Below are positions 9,452 through 17,164 of a stretch of DNA of 64,000 nt, in pieces. Both the position numbers and the translations under genes were made by a program. The stretch comes from Streptomyces niveus (lineage in GTDB: Bacteria > Actinomycetota > Actinomycetes > Streptomycetales > Streptomycetaceae). The notes under the pieces were generated by a model. It worked only from the letters and a program-made list of their open reading frames with translations. It made no database searches and was not told the DNA's origin. The stretch's first letter is position 1. Every line of letters begins with the position of its first letter. Location: assembly GCF_001723055.1 (NCBI RefSeq), contig NZ_MDCR01000161.1:1-64000 (forward strand), read 5' to 3'.

Positions 9452-10573
9452 GTGCGCGCTCTCGTGTATCTGGAACCGGGTTCGGTCGAACTGCGGGAGC
9501 ACCCCGCGCCACGCGTCGGCCACGACGACGACGTGGTGGTGAACATCGTCGGCACAGGCATCTGCGGCACCGACCGGAAGATCCTGCTCGGCCGCTTCCC
9601 CGCCCGCCCCGGTGTCGTGCTCGGCCATGAGTCGGTCGGCCTCGTCGACGAGGTGGGCGCCGGCGTGCGGTCGCTCGCACCGGGCGACCGTGTGGTGGTC
9701 AATCCCACGCTGTACTGCGGCTGGTGCGTCCCCTGCCGGCGCGGCGCGACGAACTTCTGCCGCAACAAGGCGGGTACGGAGGTCGGCGTGGACAGGGACG
9801 GCACGTACGCCGACCGTGTGGTGCTGCCGGAGCGGTTCGTGCAGCGGCTCCCCGAGGACATGCCGTTCCGGCGGGCGGTTCTCATAGAGCCGCTGGCCTG
9901 TGTCATCAACAACGTGCAGGCGGCGTCCCTGACGGTGGACGACAGCGTCGCGGTGCTCGGCGCGGGCCCCATCGGCACGCTCACCGCGATGGTCGCGGCG
10001 AGGACCGCCCGCCGGGTCACCGTCGCCGAGAAGGACGGCTACCGGCTGTCCCAGGCACGCCGGCTGTTCGAGCGCGTCGCGGAGGTGTCCGTCGTGGATG
10101 TCTCCGGTGCGGAGGTGTCCGGCGCGGACTCGGCCGAGTCCGTCGAGTCCGTGGTGAAGGCGTCCGGTGGCGAGCGCTCGTCCGTGGTCTTCGAGACGAC
10201 GGGATTCGCCCTCGGGGCGGCGCTCGGCATCGTCGACGACGGCGGCCGGATCGTCGTCATGGGCTTCGACGACAGCTACAGCGTGCCGCTGTCGCCCCTC
10301 CGGCTGACCAACCGCGGGATCCGCGTCATCGGCGCGGGGGACTTCCGCGGGGACACCTTCCCCGTGGCCGTCGACCTGGCGGCCGGGCTGGAGCTGGAGC
10401 GCCTGGTGACACACGAGTTCCCGCTCGACGCGTACGACGAGGCCCTCGGCGCGCTCGGCGGCGTCAGCGGGTCCGGTGACGCCACGGCGGGCCGGCGGTA
10501 CGACGCCATGAAAGTGGTCCTGCGTTCCGACACGCGCCCGAGCGGCGCCGACGGCTGGCCGGTGGTCGCGTGA
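9452..10573 (+). CDS. zinc-dependent medium-chain dehydrogenase (sugar/polyol dehydrogenase-like)
   Basis: A 373-residue MDR enzyme with a GTG start after GGGAGG. Catalytic-zinc residues are Cys38 (GICGTD) and His59-Glu60 (GHES). The structural-zinc cysteines are Cys89, Cys92, Cys95 and Cys103. The Rossmann loop is VLGAGPIG. These are the hallmarks of NAD(P)-dependent polyol/threonine/sorbitol-type dehydrogenases. The stop overlaps the ROK kinase start (GTGA), and the APH-type gene follows, giving a three-gene sugar- or cyclitol-processing module. The substrate is unknown; oxidation of a sugar or cyclitol hydroxyl before amination is a plausible reading. Confidence 0.85.
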   Translation: MRALVYLEPGSVELREHPAPRVGHDDDVVVNIVGTGICGTDRKILLGRFPARPGVVLGHESVGLVDEVGAGVRSLAPGDRVVVNPTLYCGWCVPCRRGATNFCRNKAGTEVGVDRDGTYADRVVLPERFVQRLPEDMPFRRAVLIEPLACVINNVQAASLTVDDSVAVLGAGPIGTLTAMVAARTARRVTVAEKDGYRLSQARRLFERVAEVSVVDVSGAEVSGADSAESVESVVKASGGERSSVVFETTGFALGAALGIVDDGGRIVVMGFDDSYSVPLSPLRLTNRGIRVIGAGDFRGDTFPVAVDLAAGLELERLVTHEFPLDAYDEALGALGGVSGSGDATAGRRYDAMKVVLRSDTRPSGADGWPVVA

Positions 10574-11472
10574 GTGAGCTGCGTCTGGGATCGATGGAGT
10601 CCGGCGGTACGAAGATCGTCTGCCTGGTCGGATCGGCACCCGACCGGATCGAGGACGAGATCCGGTTCCCCACCGGGGAACCGGCCCCCACCCTGGCCAG
10701 AGCGGTGGCCTTCTTCGAAAAGGCCGCCGCCGCCGCCCCGTTGGACGCGGTGGGCGTCGCGTCCTTCGGCCCCCTCGAACTGCGTCGCTCGCATCCCGGC
10801 TACGGACGCCTGGCGCCCACCCCCAAACCCGGCTGGACCGGCGTCGACATCGTCGGCACGCTCGCGGCGGCGCTCGGCGTCCCCGTGGGAATCGACACCG
10901 ACGTCAACGGCGCGGCACTGGGCGAGGGCCGCTGGGGAGCCGCGCGGGGTTACGGCACGTACGTCTATCTCACCGTCGGCACCGGCATCGGCGGCGGCGC
11001 GGTCGTCGCCGGGCGCGTCATCAACGGCCTGGTGCACACGGAGATGGGGCATCTGACGGTGCCCCGGGTCAAGGGCGACGACTTCCCCGGCACCTGCCCG
11101 TTCCACGGCGACTGCTGGGAAGGCATGGCGGGCGGTGAGGCCGTGGCCGCCCGCTGGGGAAGCCCCGCCGAGCGGCTGACGGGCGAGACCCTGGACCGCG
11201 CGCTGCGCATGGAGGTGGCCTACCTCGCCGCCGGGCTGCGCAACATCGTCTACACGATCGCGCCCGAACGCATCGTGATCGGGGGCGGGTTGGCCGTCCT
11301 GTCCGGGCTCTTCCCGATGCTGCGCGCCGAGTTGGCACGCACCCTCGCGGGCTATCCGGGGCTGGCCGAGCACTCGTCCGACGACTTCGTGGTCCCCGCC
11401 GCGCTCGGCCGACTGGCCGGTCCGGCGGGCGGTCTGGTCCTGGCGGAGCTGGCCGCCCACGGCGAAGGCTGA
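10570..11472 (+). CDS. ROK-family sugar kinase (fructokinase-like)
   Basis: A 300-residue ROK kinase. Visible are the N-terminal phosphate loop ESGGTKIV, the catalytic Asp in DTDVNGAALGEG (about residues 101-112), the ROK glycine loop VGTGIGGGAV, and the zinc-binding fructokinase motif with His and Cys (HTEMGHL; TCPFHGDCWEGMAGGEAV). That zinc motif is typical of bacterial fructokinases and mannokinases. It is coupled to the upstream dehydrogenase by a GTGA overlap. It probably phosphorylates the ketose or related sugar handled by the dehydrogenase (inference). Confidence 0.85.
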   Translation: MSELRLGSMESGGTKIVCLVGSAPDRIEDEIRFPTGEPAPTLARAVAFFEKAAAAAPLDAVGVASFGPLELRRSHPGYGRLAPTPKPGWTGVDIVGTLAAALGVPVGIDTDVNGAALGEGRWGAARGYGTYVYLTVGTGIGGGAVVAGRVINGLVHTEMGHLTVPRVKGDDFPGTCPFHGDCWEGMAGGEAVAARWGSPAERLTGETLDRALRMEVAYLAAGLRNIVYTIAPERIVIGGGLAVLSGLFPMLRAELARTLAGYPGLAEHSSDDFVVPAALGRLAGPAGGLVLAELAAHGEG

Positions 11473-11477
11473 TCCGC

Positions 11478-12506
11478 ATGGGGAAGGGCGACCGATTCGG
11501 TCTGGACGGTCCCACCTGGCGGTGGCTGGCGGAAGAGGCACTGCCGGGCGTCGGCATCACCGGTATCAGCCCGCTCAAGGGCGGCTCCACCAACGAGATG
11601 CTGCTGCTCACCACGGTGACCGGGCGGAATGAGCCGTACGAGCGCTGCGAGCGGTACGTCCTGCGGCGCCACCGCCCGAGCGGGACCCGTACGCGCAGGA
11701 ACACCTGCGCCGTGGAGGCGGCGCTGCTGCGGCGGGTGGCCGCCACCGTACCCGTGGCCGATCTGGTCGCCACCGATCCGCACGGGCACGCCACGGGAGT
11801 TCCCCTCCTGCTGTACCGCCATGTCGAAGGTGTCCCGCTCGACGCGCTGCTGGCCCGGCGTCCCGGAGCGGCCGACGCGGCCGAACTGGGCGCCGCCGTC
11901 GGCGAGACGCTGGCCCGTATCTCCCTGGTGGAGGTGGCCGGTCCCGGCCACTTCCACGACGAGACGCTGACTCCGGCCGGCCGCGCGAGCGACACGGAAC
12001 TGCTCCCCTTCGTCGAGCGGTGCCTCGACAGCGCCCGGCCCGGCTGCCCGCTCACCGCGGCCGACGCCGACGCCCTGCGCGGACTCGCCGCCCGCACCGC
12101 TCACCATGTCGCGGCCGTACGCGGCCACGACCGGTTGGTGCACCACGACTTCAACCCCAAGAACGTGCTGGTCAGTCAGGAGAAGGGCCGCTGGCGGGTA
12201 GGGGCCGTACTGGACTGGGAGCAGGCGTTCAGCGGATCACCGCTGTACGACGTGGGGAACATGCTGCGCTTCGCCCATCTCTACCCGCCGCAGTTCGCCG
12301 ACGGCTTCGTCGCCGGCTGCCGGAACGGTGACGCAGACGGGGGCGGTCTCCTGCGGCCGGGTTGGCGCGCACTCAGCAGGGCTCTCGATCTCTTCACCCT
12401 GGCCGACATTCTCACGGCGCCACCGGACGAGGCCTATTTCCTCCGCGCGCGCGACGCTCTGCACCGGCATCTGGCCGAGGAGTTCGGCCCCGCAATTGAT
12501 AACTGA
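11478..12506 (+). CDS. aminoglycoside-phosphotransferase-family kinase
   Basis: This 342-residue APH/ChoK-fold protein contains the catalytic loop HHDFNPKNVL (about residues 221-230) and the metal-binding DWE motif (VLDWEQAFSG). The N-terminal lobe starts with LKGGSTNEMLLL, the nucleotide-loop region. It lies 5 bp after the ROK gene. Family members phosphorylate aminoglycosides, choline, sugars, or act in self-resistance. Position beside a dehydrogenase and a sugar kinase allows either a pathway kinase or a resistance function; sequence alone does not decide. Confidence 0.8.
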   Translation: MGKGDRFGLDGPTWRWLAEEALPGVGITGISPLKGGSTNEMLLLTTVTGRNEPYERCERYVLRRHRPSGTRTRRNTCAVEAALLRRVAATVPVADLVATDPHGHATGVPLLLYRHVEGVPLDALLARRPGAADAAELGAAVGETLARISLVEVAGPGHFHDETLTPAGRASDTELLPFVERCLDSARPGCPLTAADADALRGLAARTAHHVAAVRGHDRLVHHDFNPKNVLVSQEKGRWRVGAVLDWEQAFSGSPLYDVGNMLRFAHLYPPQFADGFVAGCRNGDADGGGLLRPGWRALSRALDLFTLADILTAPPDEAYFLRARDALHRHLAEEFGPAIDN

Positions 12507-12634
12507 ATATTCCGGTCCGCGCTTTTGGCCGGTACTCGCTCATTGATGGAGAGATGCGCTCTGTTCCTCGCATACGGGAGCGGTTACTCTTCCGTAAGAC
12601 CGAATGATCCTTTGCGTAGGAGAGGATTTCCGCA

Positions 12635-13150
12635 GTGGATATCGAGGCGAGGCTGACTCCGACTCCGACGGTCAAGTGCAATGGAACTCCGCCCACTCCG
12701 GAGCAGCAGGAAGGGCCGTACTACAAGCCCGACACCCCGCACAAACCCAACTTCCGGGCAGACGTCGACGGGGGTACGCCGCTGCTTCTCCACGGCAGTG
12801 TCGTCACGTCCGACGGAAAGCCCGTGGGCAAGGCCCTCCTTGATTTCTGGCAGGTCGGGGACGAGGGGGAGTACGACGAGGAGGGCTTCCGTCTCCGCGG
12901 CCATCTCTTCGCGGACGACGAGGGAAAGTGGCAGCTGGAGACCGTACTGCCGGCCGTGTACCCCGGCCGGACGCGCCACGTGCACGTCAAGGTCCAGCCG
13001 CCCGGCGGAGAGGTGCTGACCACGATGCTGTATTTCCCGCAGGAACGACGTAATCACCTCGACAAGTACTACCGACCGGAATGCCTGATGGATGTGACGG
13101 ACTCCCCCGAGGGGTGGAACGCTTCATTCACCTTCGTACTGGACATCTGA
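12635..13150 (+). CDS. short intradiol ring-cleavage dioxygenase-like protein
   Basis: A 171-residue protein with GTG start and GTAGGAGAGG ribosome site. It keeps the non-heme Fe(III) site of intradiol dioxygenases: EGPYY near residues 26-30, Tyr80 (DEGEYD), Tyr109 (PAVYPGR) and the His115-x-His117 pair (RHVHVKV). It is shorter than catechol dioxygenases (about 250-300 residues) because the N-terminal dimerisation region is missing. It begins the tightly packed gene set running to 19675. A catecholic substrate is normal for the family, but no aromatic-precursor genes are seen, so the substrate may be atypical (inference). Confidence 0.75.
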   Translation: MDIEARLTPTPTVKCNGTPPTPEQQEGPYYKPDTPHKPNFRADVDGGTPLLLHGSVVTSDGKPVGKALLDFWQVGDEGEYDEEGFRLRGHLFADDEGKWQLETVLPAVYPGRTRHVHVKVQPPGGEVLTTMLYFPQERRNHLDKYYRPECLMDVTDSPEGWNASFTFVLDI

Positions 13151-13160
13151 GCCGGTACGC

Positions 13161-14429
13161 GTGGTCGACGTGAGGCGCGTCCAGGATTCGATTTACTACC
13201 CGGTCAGTGACTATTTGATGGACCGCGGCGAAGGTGTCTATCTGTACGACGCCGACGGCCATCAATACATCGACTGCGCGTCCGGCACCTTCAATCTCAG
13301 CCTCGGCTACAGCCATCCCGAAGTCGTCAAGGCGCTGCGTGACCAGGTCGAAAGACTGGTCCATGTGACGTCGACCTTCCAGACCGGACCGGTCAACGAA
13401 CTGGTGAGACGGCTGGTCGAAGTCACGCCCGAGAATCTCACCAAGGTGCATCTCAAGGTCTCGGGAGGATCCACCGCCAACGAAGGCGCGGTGAAGATGG
13501 CTCAACTGGCCACCGGGCGAAGGGATGTGGTCACTCTCTTCCGCAGTCATCACGGCCAGACCATGATGACGACGACCATGTCGGGCGAGTCCTTCCGCAA
13601 GGCCCCCTTCCCGCACCTCATGCCGGGCGTCCTCCACGTGCCGGACCCCTACTGTCTGCGGTGCTTCTACCGGCAGACCCCGGACAGCTGCGGACTGCTC
13701 TGCGTCGAACGCCTCCACGACTTTCTCGACCACGCCAGCTCGGGCAGTGTCGCGTGCGTCGTGGTGGAGCCGATATCGGGCAGCGGCGGGAACATCGTGC
13801 CGCCCGACGGGTATCTCGCCGCGCTCCGCGCCCTGTGCGACGAGCGGGGGATCGCGCTGATCTTCGACGAGATACAGACGGGCATCGGGCGGGTGGGCCG
13901 GATGTTCGCGGCGGAGCACTACGGTGTCCGCCCCGACATCCTGACCACCGGGAAGGGGCTGGGCGGCTCCGGTGCCCAGGTCGCCGCCATCGTCGCCGAC
14001 GAGCGGATGTCCGGGCTCGACGCCGACCACCACTCCTTCACCTACGGCGGCAACACCCTGGCCGCCGCGGCCGCCGTGGCGACCCTGGACGTCATCGCCC
14101 GGCCCGGCTTCCTGGAGAACGTGCGCGACGTCGGGGCGTACGTACTGACCCGGCTCCGGGAACTCGCCGCGGCCCACCCCCACATCGTCGACGTCCGGGG
14201 CCTCGGCCTGATGATCGGCATCGAGATCGGGGACGCCGACGGCCGCCCGCACAGCGAACGGGCGCAGGCACTCGCCAAGCGGGGCATGGAGCACGGCCTG
14301 ATCCTGCGGACCTCCCGCTACGGACGCGGCAACGTCATCAAGATCCGGCCACCGCTCGTGCTCACCCGGGCCGAGGCCGACCTGCTCTGCGACCGGCTCG
14401 ACGCCCTCTTCACCGCGGACGCGGCATGA
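13161..14429 (+). CDS. class III PLP-dependent aminotransferase
   Basis: A 422-residue fold-type I aminotransferase. PLP-site residues are Asp236 (FDEIQTG) and the Schiff-base Lys265 (TTGKGLGG), with the SGGSTANEGAVK motif at 101-112. The small-domain start GYSHPEVV is typical of omega-aminotransferases such as GABA, ornithine and diaminobutyrate enzymes. Oddly it has four cysteines, Cys165, Cys168, Cys177 and Cys181, as C-x2-C-x8-C-x3-C, near where mammalian GABA aminotransferase binds an iron-sulfur cluster. Start is 10 bp after the dioxygenase stop; the 3' end overlaps the next gene by ATGA. Confidence 0.9.
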   Translation: MVDVRRVQDSIYYPVSDYLMDRGEGVYLYDADGHQYIDCASGTFNLSLGYSHPEVVKALRDQVERLVHVTSTFQTGPVNELVRRLVEVTPENLTKVHLKVSGGSTANEGAVKMAQLATGRRDVVTLFRSHHGQTMMTTTMSGESFRKAPFPHLMPGVLHVPDPYCLRCFYRQTPDSCGLLCVERLHDFLDHASSGSVACVVVEPISGSGGNIVPPDGYLAALRALCDERGIALIFDEIQTGIGRVGRMFAAEHYGVRPDILTTGKGLGGSGAQVAAIVADERMSGLDADHHSFTYGGNTLAAAAAVATLDVIARPGFLENVRDVGAYVLTRLRELAAAHPHIVDVRGLGLMIGIEIGDADGRPHSERAQALAKRGMEHGLILRTSRYGRGNVIKIRPPLVLTRAEADLLCDRLDALFTADAA

Positions 14430-14495
14430 AGGAACGCGGCATGAAGGAACGCGCGATGAAGGAGCGCAGCATGACGGAACGTGGCATGAAGGACT
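14426..14495 (+). repeat. 15-bp tandem repeat carrying start codons (x4 plus partial)
   Basis: Units start at 14426, 14441, 14456, 14471 and 14486. The unit is ATGAAGGAACGCGGC with a few substitutions. Each unit holds an ATG and an AAGGA that can act as the ribosome site for the next ATG. It lies exactly on the coupled junction between the aminotransferase and the phosphatase-like gene. Confidence 0.9.
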
Positions 14496-15403
14496 ATGTC
14501 GTCGCCCTCGCCTCGTGCGTACGCGAGGCGGTGCTGGCCGCGCGGGACCAGGCGGGCAGCCGGCTCGTACGAGGCCATTCGCCCGGCGGCGACGCGCAGT
14601 TCGGGCTGGACGACGTCGCGGAGGCGGCCGTCTGGAAGTACGTCGCCGACGCCGGCCTGCCGGTCGCCGTCTACTCCGAGGACCGCGGGCTCCAGTTCCA
14701 CGGCGAGCGCCCCGAACACCTCCTGGTCGTCGACCCCATCGACGGCACCCGGCCGGCCGTCGCCGGGCTCGAATCGGCGACCGTCTCGGTGGCCGTCGCC
14801 CGGATGTCCGACCGCCCGCGTATCGCCGACGTCGAGCACGCGCTCCTGATGGAGCTGGGGACCGGCGCCTATCTGTACGGCGACCTGGACACCGACACCG
14901 TCCAGGCCCACGGCTACGGCCCCGCCGCCGTACCGGCCCTGACCACGAACACCGATCTGACGCGGATGTTCTGGTCCATCGAGTTCAACGGCCACCCGGC
15001 CCGGCTGATGACCGGCGCCTACGGCCATCTCATCGACCGCTCCGCCAACACCGGCGGCGTCTTCGTCTTCAACAGCGCCACGTACTCGATCTCCCGGCTG
15101 CTGACCGGTCAGCTCGACGCGTACGTCGACATCGGCAACCGGCTGCTGCGGGACACCCCGGCCCTGCTGCCCGAGTTCGAGCGCGCCGGAAACGGACGGG
15201 TGCTCCATCTCTTCCCGTACGACATCGCGGCGGCGGTGTTCCTAGCCGAGAAGGCCGGCGCGGTCATCACCGACGCGTACGGCGAACCGCTCGGTGAGAC
15301 GGCGCTGACGGATCTGAGCGTCCTCAACCAGCGTTCCTGCGTGGCGGCTTCGACCCCCGAACTGCACCGGGCATTACTGGAGGGCATCACATGGCAGGTC
15401 TGA
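14426..15403 (+). CDS. inositol-monophosphatase-family protein with repeat N-terminus and TTA codon
   Basis: A 325-residue FIG/IMPase-superfamily protein. Visible are the acidic metal site SEDRG, the DPIDGT signature (about residues 108-113, followed by RP instead of the usual xNF) and the C-terminal YDIAAAVFLAEKAGAVITD region. It probably hydrolyses a phosphate from a sugar, cyclitol or nucleotide intermediate. The first 20 residues are four MKERG-like repeats; the true start could be any of five ATGs from 14426 to 14486. A TTA leucine codon at 15374-15376 makes translation dependent on the bldA tRNA. Overlaps the next gene by 13 bp. Confidence 0.8.
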   Translation: MKERGMKERAMKERSMTERGMKDYVVALASCVREAVLAARDQAGSRLVRGHSPGGDAQFGLDDVAEAAVWKYVADAGLPVAVYSEDRGLQFHGERPEHLLVVDPIDGTRPAVAGLESATVSVAVARMSDRPRIADVEHALLMELGTGAYLYGDLDTDTVQAHGYGPAAVPALTTNTDLTRMFWSIEFNGHPARLMTGAYGHLIDRSANTGGVFVFNSATYSISRLLTGQLDAYVDIGNRLLRDTPALLPEFERAGNGRVLHLFPYDIAAAVFLAEKAGAVITDAYGEPLGETALTDLSVLNQRSCVAASTPELHRALLEGITWQV

Positions 15404-16314
15404 CCCGGCAAGGAGGAGGGCCCGCCGACGGCACGGGCGAAGCCACCGACGACAGCGCCGAGTTCCGCGCCCTGCTGGACCGTCTCTCCGACAAGGCCAC
15501 CGAGGACTACTACAACCCCTTCACCACCTTCGACTGGCCGGAGACGATCCCCACCGACGAGTTCTGGATGTCCCCGGAACTGCTGACCGTCCACGGCACC
15601 GACCTGATGGACGCGCTGACTCCCCGCCAACTGCTCGATCTGAGCCGCTGGGAGAGCGTCCACTTCTACAGCCTGAACGTGCACGGCATCCGGGACCTGC
15701 TCATCGAGGTCATGCGACGCGTCCACACCCCGGGCTTCCGGGCGCCCTCGGAGTTCTTCCACCACTTCATCGGTGAGGAGAACGACCACATGTGGTTCTT
15801 CGCGACGTTCTGCCTCACGTACGCGGACAAGATCTACCCCGACAAGAAGCTGCGCCTGCCCGAGCCCCCGCGCGACCCGGCGGTCGAGAACTTCCTGGTC
15901 TTCGTACGCATCCTGGTCTTCGAGCAGATCGTCGACCACTACAACGTGCGTCTCGCCGGTGACGAGAGGCTGCATCCCACCATCCGCCACATCAACCGCC
16001 TGCACCACCAGGACGAATCCCGGCACATCGCGTTCGGCCGGCGCCTGGTCGAGCTGCTCTGGCAGCGCCTGTGCGCGGCGGAACCGGACGAGGCCGTCCG
16101 CCGGGCCACCGGTGACTACGTCGGCCGCTACCTCACCACGATGATGGAGTCCTTCTACAGCCCGGCCGTGTACCGCGACGCGGGCATCCCCGACGGTTTC
16201 GCCGTACGGAAGCGACTGCTCGCGCACCCGGCCCGGCACACGGCCCACGCCCAAGTCCTGCGCAAGACCACGGACTTCCTCACCCGGATCGGGGTCCTCG
16301 ATGCCGCGCGCTGA
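15391..16314 (+). CDS. AurF-type diiron N-oxygenase
   Basis: A 307-residue helical protein with the complete diiron ligand set of AurF/CmlI arylamine N-oxygenases: Glu88, Glu130 with His133 (ENDH), Glu178 (VFEQIVDHYN), His205, Glu209 and His212 (HHQDESRH, giving H-x3-E-x2-H). The spacing of the last three ligands matches AurF. The family oxidises amines to hydroxylamine, nitroso and nitro groups. The neighbouring carrier protein, aminoacyl-carrier ligase and nitronate monooxygenase suggest the substrate may be a carrier-bound amino acid (inference). The ATG lies 13 bp inside the upstream gene. Confidence 0.9.
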   Translation: MAGLTRQGGGPADGTGEATDDSAEFRALLDRLSDKATEDYYNPFTTFDWPETIPTDEFWMSPELLTVHGTDLMDALTPRQLLDLSRWESVHFYSLNVHGIRDLLIEVMRRVHTPGFRAPSEFFHHFIGEENDHMWFFATFCLTYADKIYPDKKLRLPEPPRDPAVENFLVFVRILVFEQIVDHYNVRLAGDERLHPTIRHINRLHHQDESRHIAFGRRLVELLWQRLCAAEPDEAVRRATGDYVGRYLTTMMESFYSPAVYRDAGIPDGFAVRKRLLAHPARHTAHAQVLRKTTDFLTRIGVLDAAR

Positions 16315-17164
16315 CGCCAGGGGCCGGGGAGCGTCCTGGACCGCCGAGCACGGACTGGCCATGTTCCGCGAGCCCGCGACCGCGCTGATACGCGCGCTGG
16401 ACGACGTGTTCGCGGGGTGGGGCGCGGAGGCCGGCGCCGAGCGGATGTCCTTCCCCCCGCTGCTGCGGGCGGAGGACCTGCGTACGCTCGACTACTTCGC
16501 TAACTTCCCGCATCTGGGAGCGCCGGTCTCCCGCATCCGGCCCGACCGGCTGGAGCGCCACACCACGGCGGCGACCGAGGGCCCCGTCGCGGCCGACGAC
16601 CTCGTGGACGCCCACCATCTCCTGCCGTCGGCCGCCTGCTACGGCGCCTTCCTGCACCTCGCGGACACCGCGGCCGACGACCCGCTGCTGATCACGACCG
16701 TCGCCCAGTGCTTCCGCCACGAGGACCACTACGACGGACTGCGCCGCCTCTGGGGCTTCACCATGCGCGAGATCATCTGCGTCGGCTCGGCGGAGCACGC
16801 CCGCGACCACCTCGAACGACACCACAAGCGGCTCGCCCTCTTCACCGCGGCCCTCGGACTCGACCTGGCCCGCCGGCCCGCCACCGATCCCTTCTTCCAG
16901 CAGGACGGGGCGCGCGGCGTCATGCAGCGACTGGCCCCGGTCAAGGAGGAGTACGCGCATACGGACGGCACCGCCGTCGCCTCCATGAACCAGCACCGCA
17001 ACTTCTTCGGGGAGCGGTGCGCCATCGGTTACGCGGGAAGGCCCGCCTACACCAGCTGTGTCGCCTTCGGACTCGAACGGTGGGTGCACACGCTCGACGA
17101 ACACTTCGAAGGCGACCTGCGCGCCGCCGCCGAAGCCGTACTCCGGGCCGGGGACGCCGGATGA
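16301..17164 (+). CDS. class II aminoacyl-tRNA-synthetase-like amino acid:[carrier protein] ligase
   Basis: A 287-residue catalytic core without a tRNA-binding domain. Class II motif 2 is visible as CFRHE (137-141) followed by RRLWGFTMREI, and motif 3 as FGLERW (256-261). Cys113, Glu157 and Cys253 match the Cys-Glu-Cys zinc site of atypical SerRS and their stand-alone homologues. Those homologues charge glycine or alanine onto the phosphopantetheine of a partner carrier protein rather than tRNA. A matching carrier gene lies 1 kb downstream at 18147. The amino acid chosen cannot be read from sequence. Start overlaps the AurF-like gene by 14 bp; end overlaps the next gene by ATGA. Confidence 0.88.
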   Translation: MPRADARGRGASWTAEHGLAMFREPATALIRALDDVFAGWGAEAGAERMSFPPLLRAEDLRTLDYFANFPHLGAPVSRIRPDRLERHTTAATEGPVAADDLVDAHHLLPSAACYGAFLHLADTAADDPLLITTVAQCFRHEDHYDGLRRLWGFTMREIICVGSAEHARDHLERHHKRLALFTAALGLDLARRPATDPFFQQDGARGVMQRLAPVKEEYAHTDGTAVASMNQHRNFFGERCAIGYAGRPAYTSCVAFGLERWVHTLDEHFEGDLRAAAEAVLRAGDAG

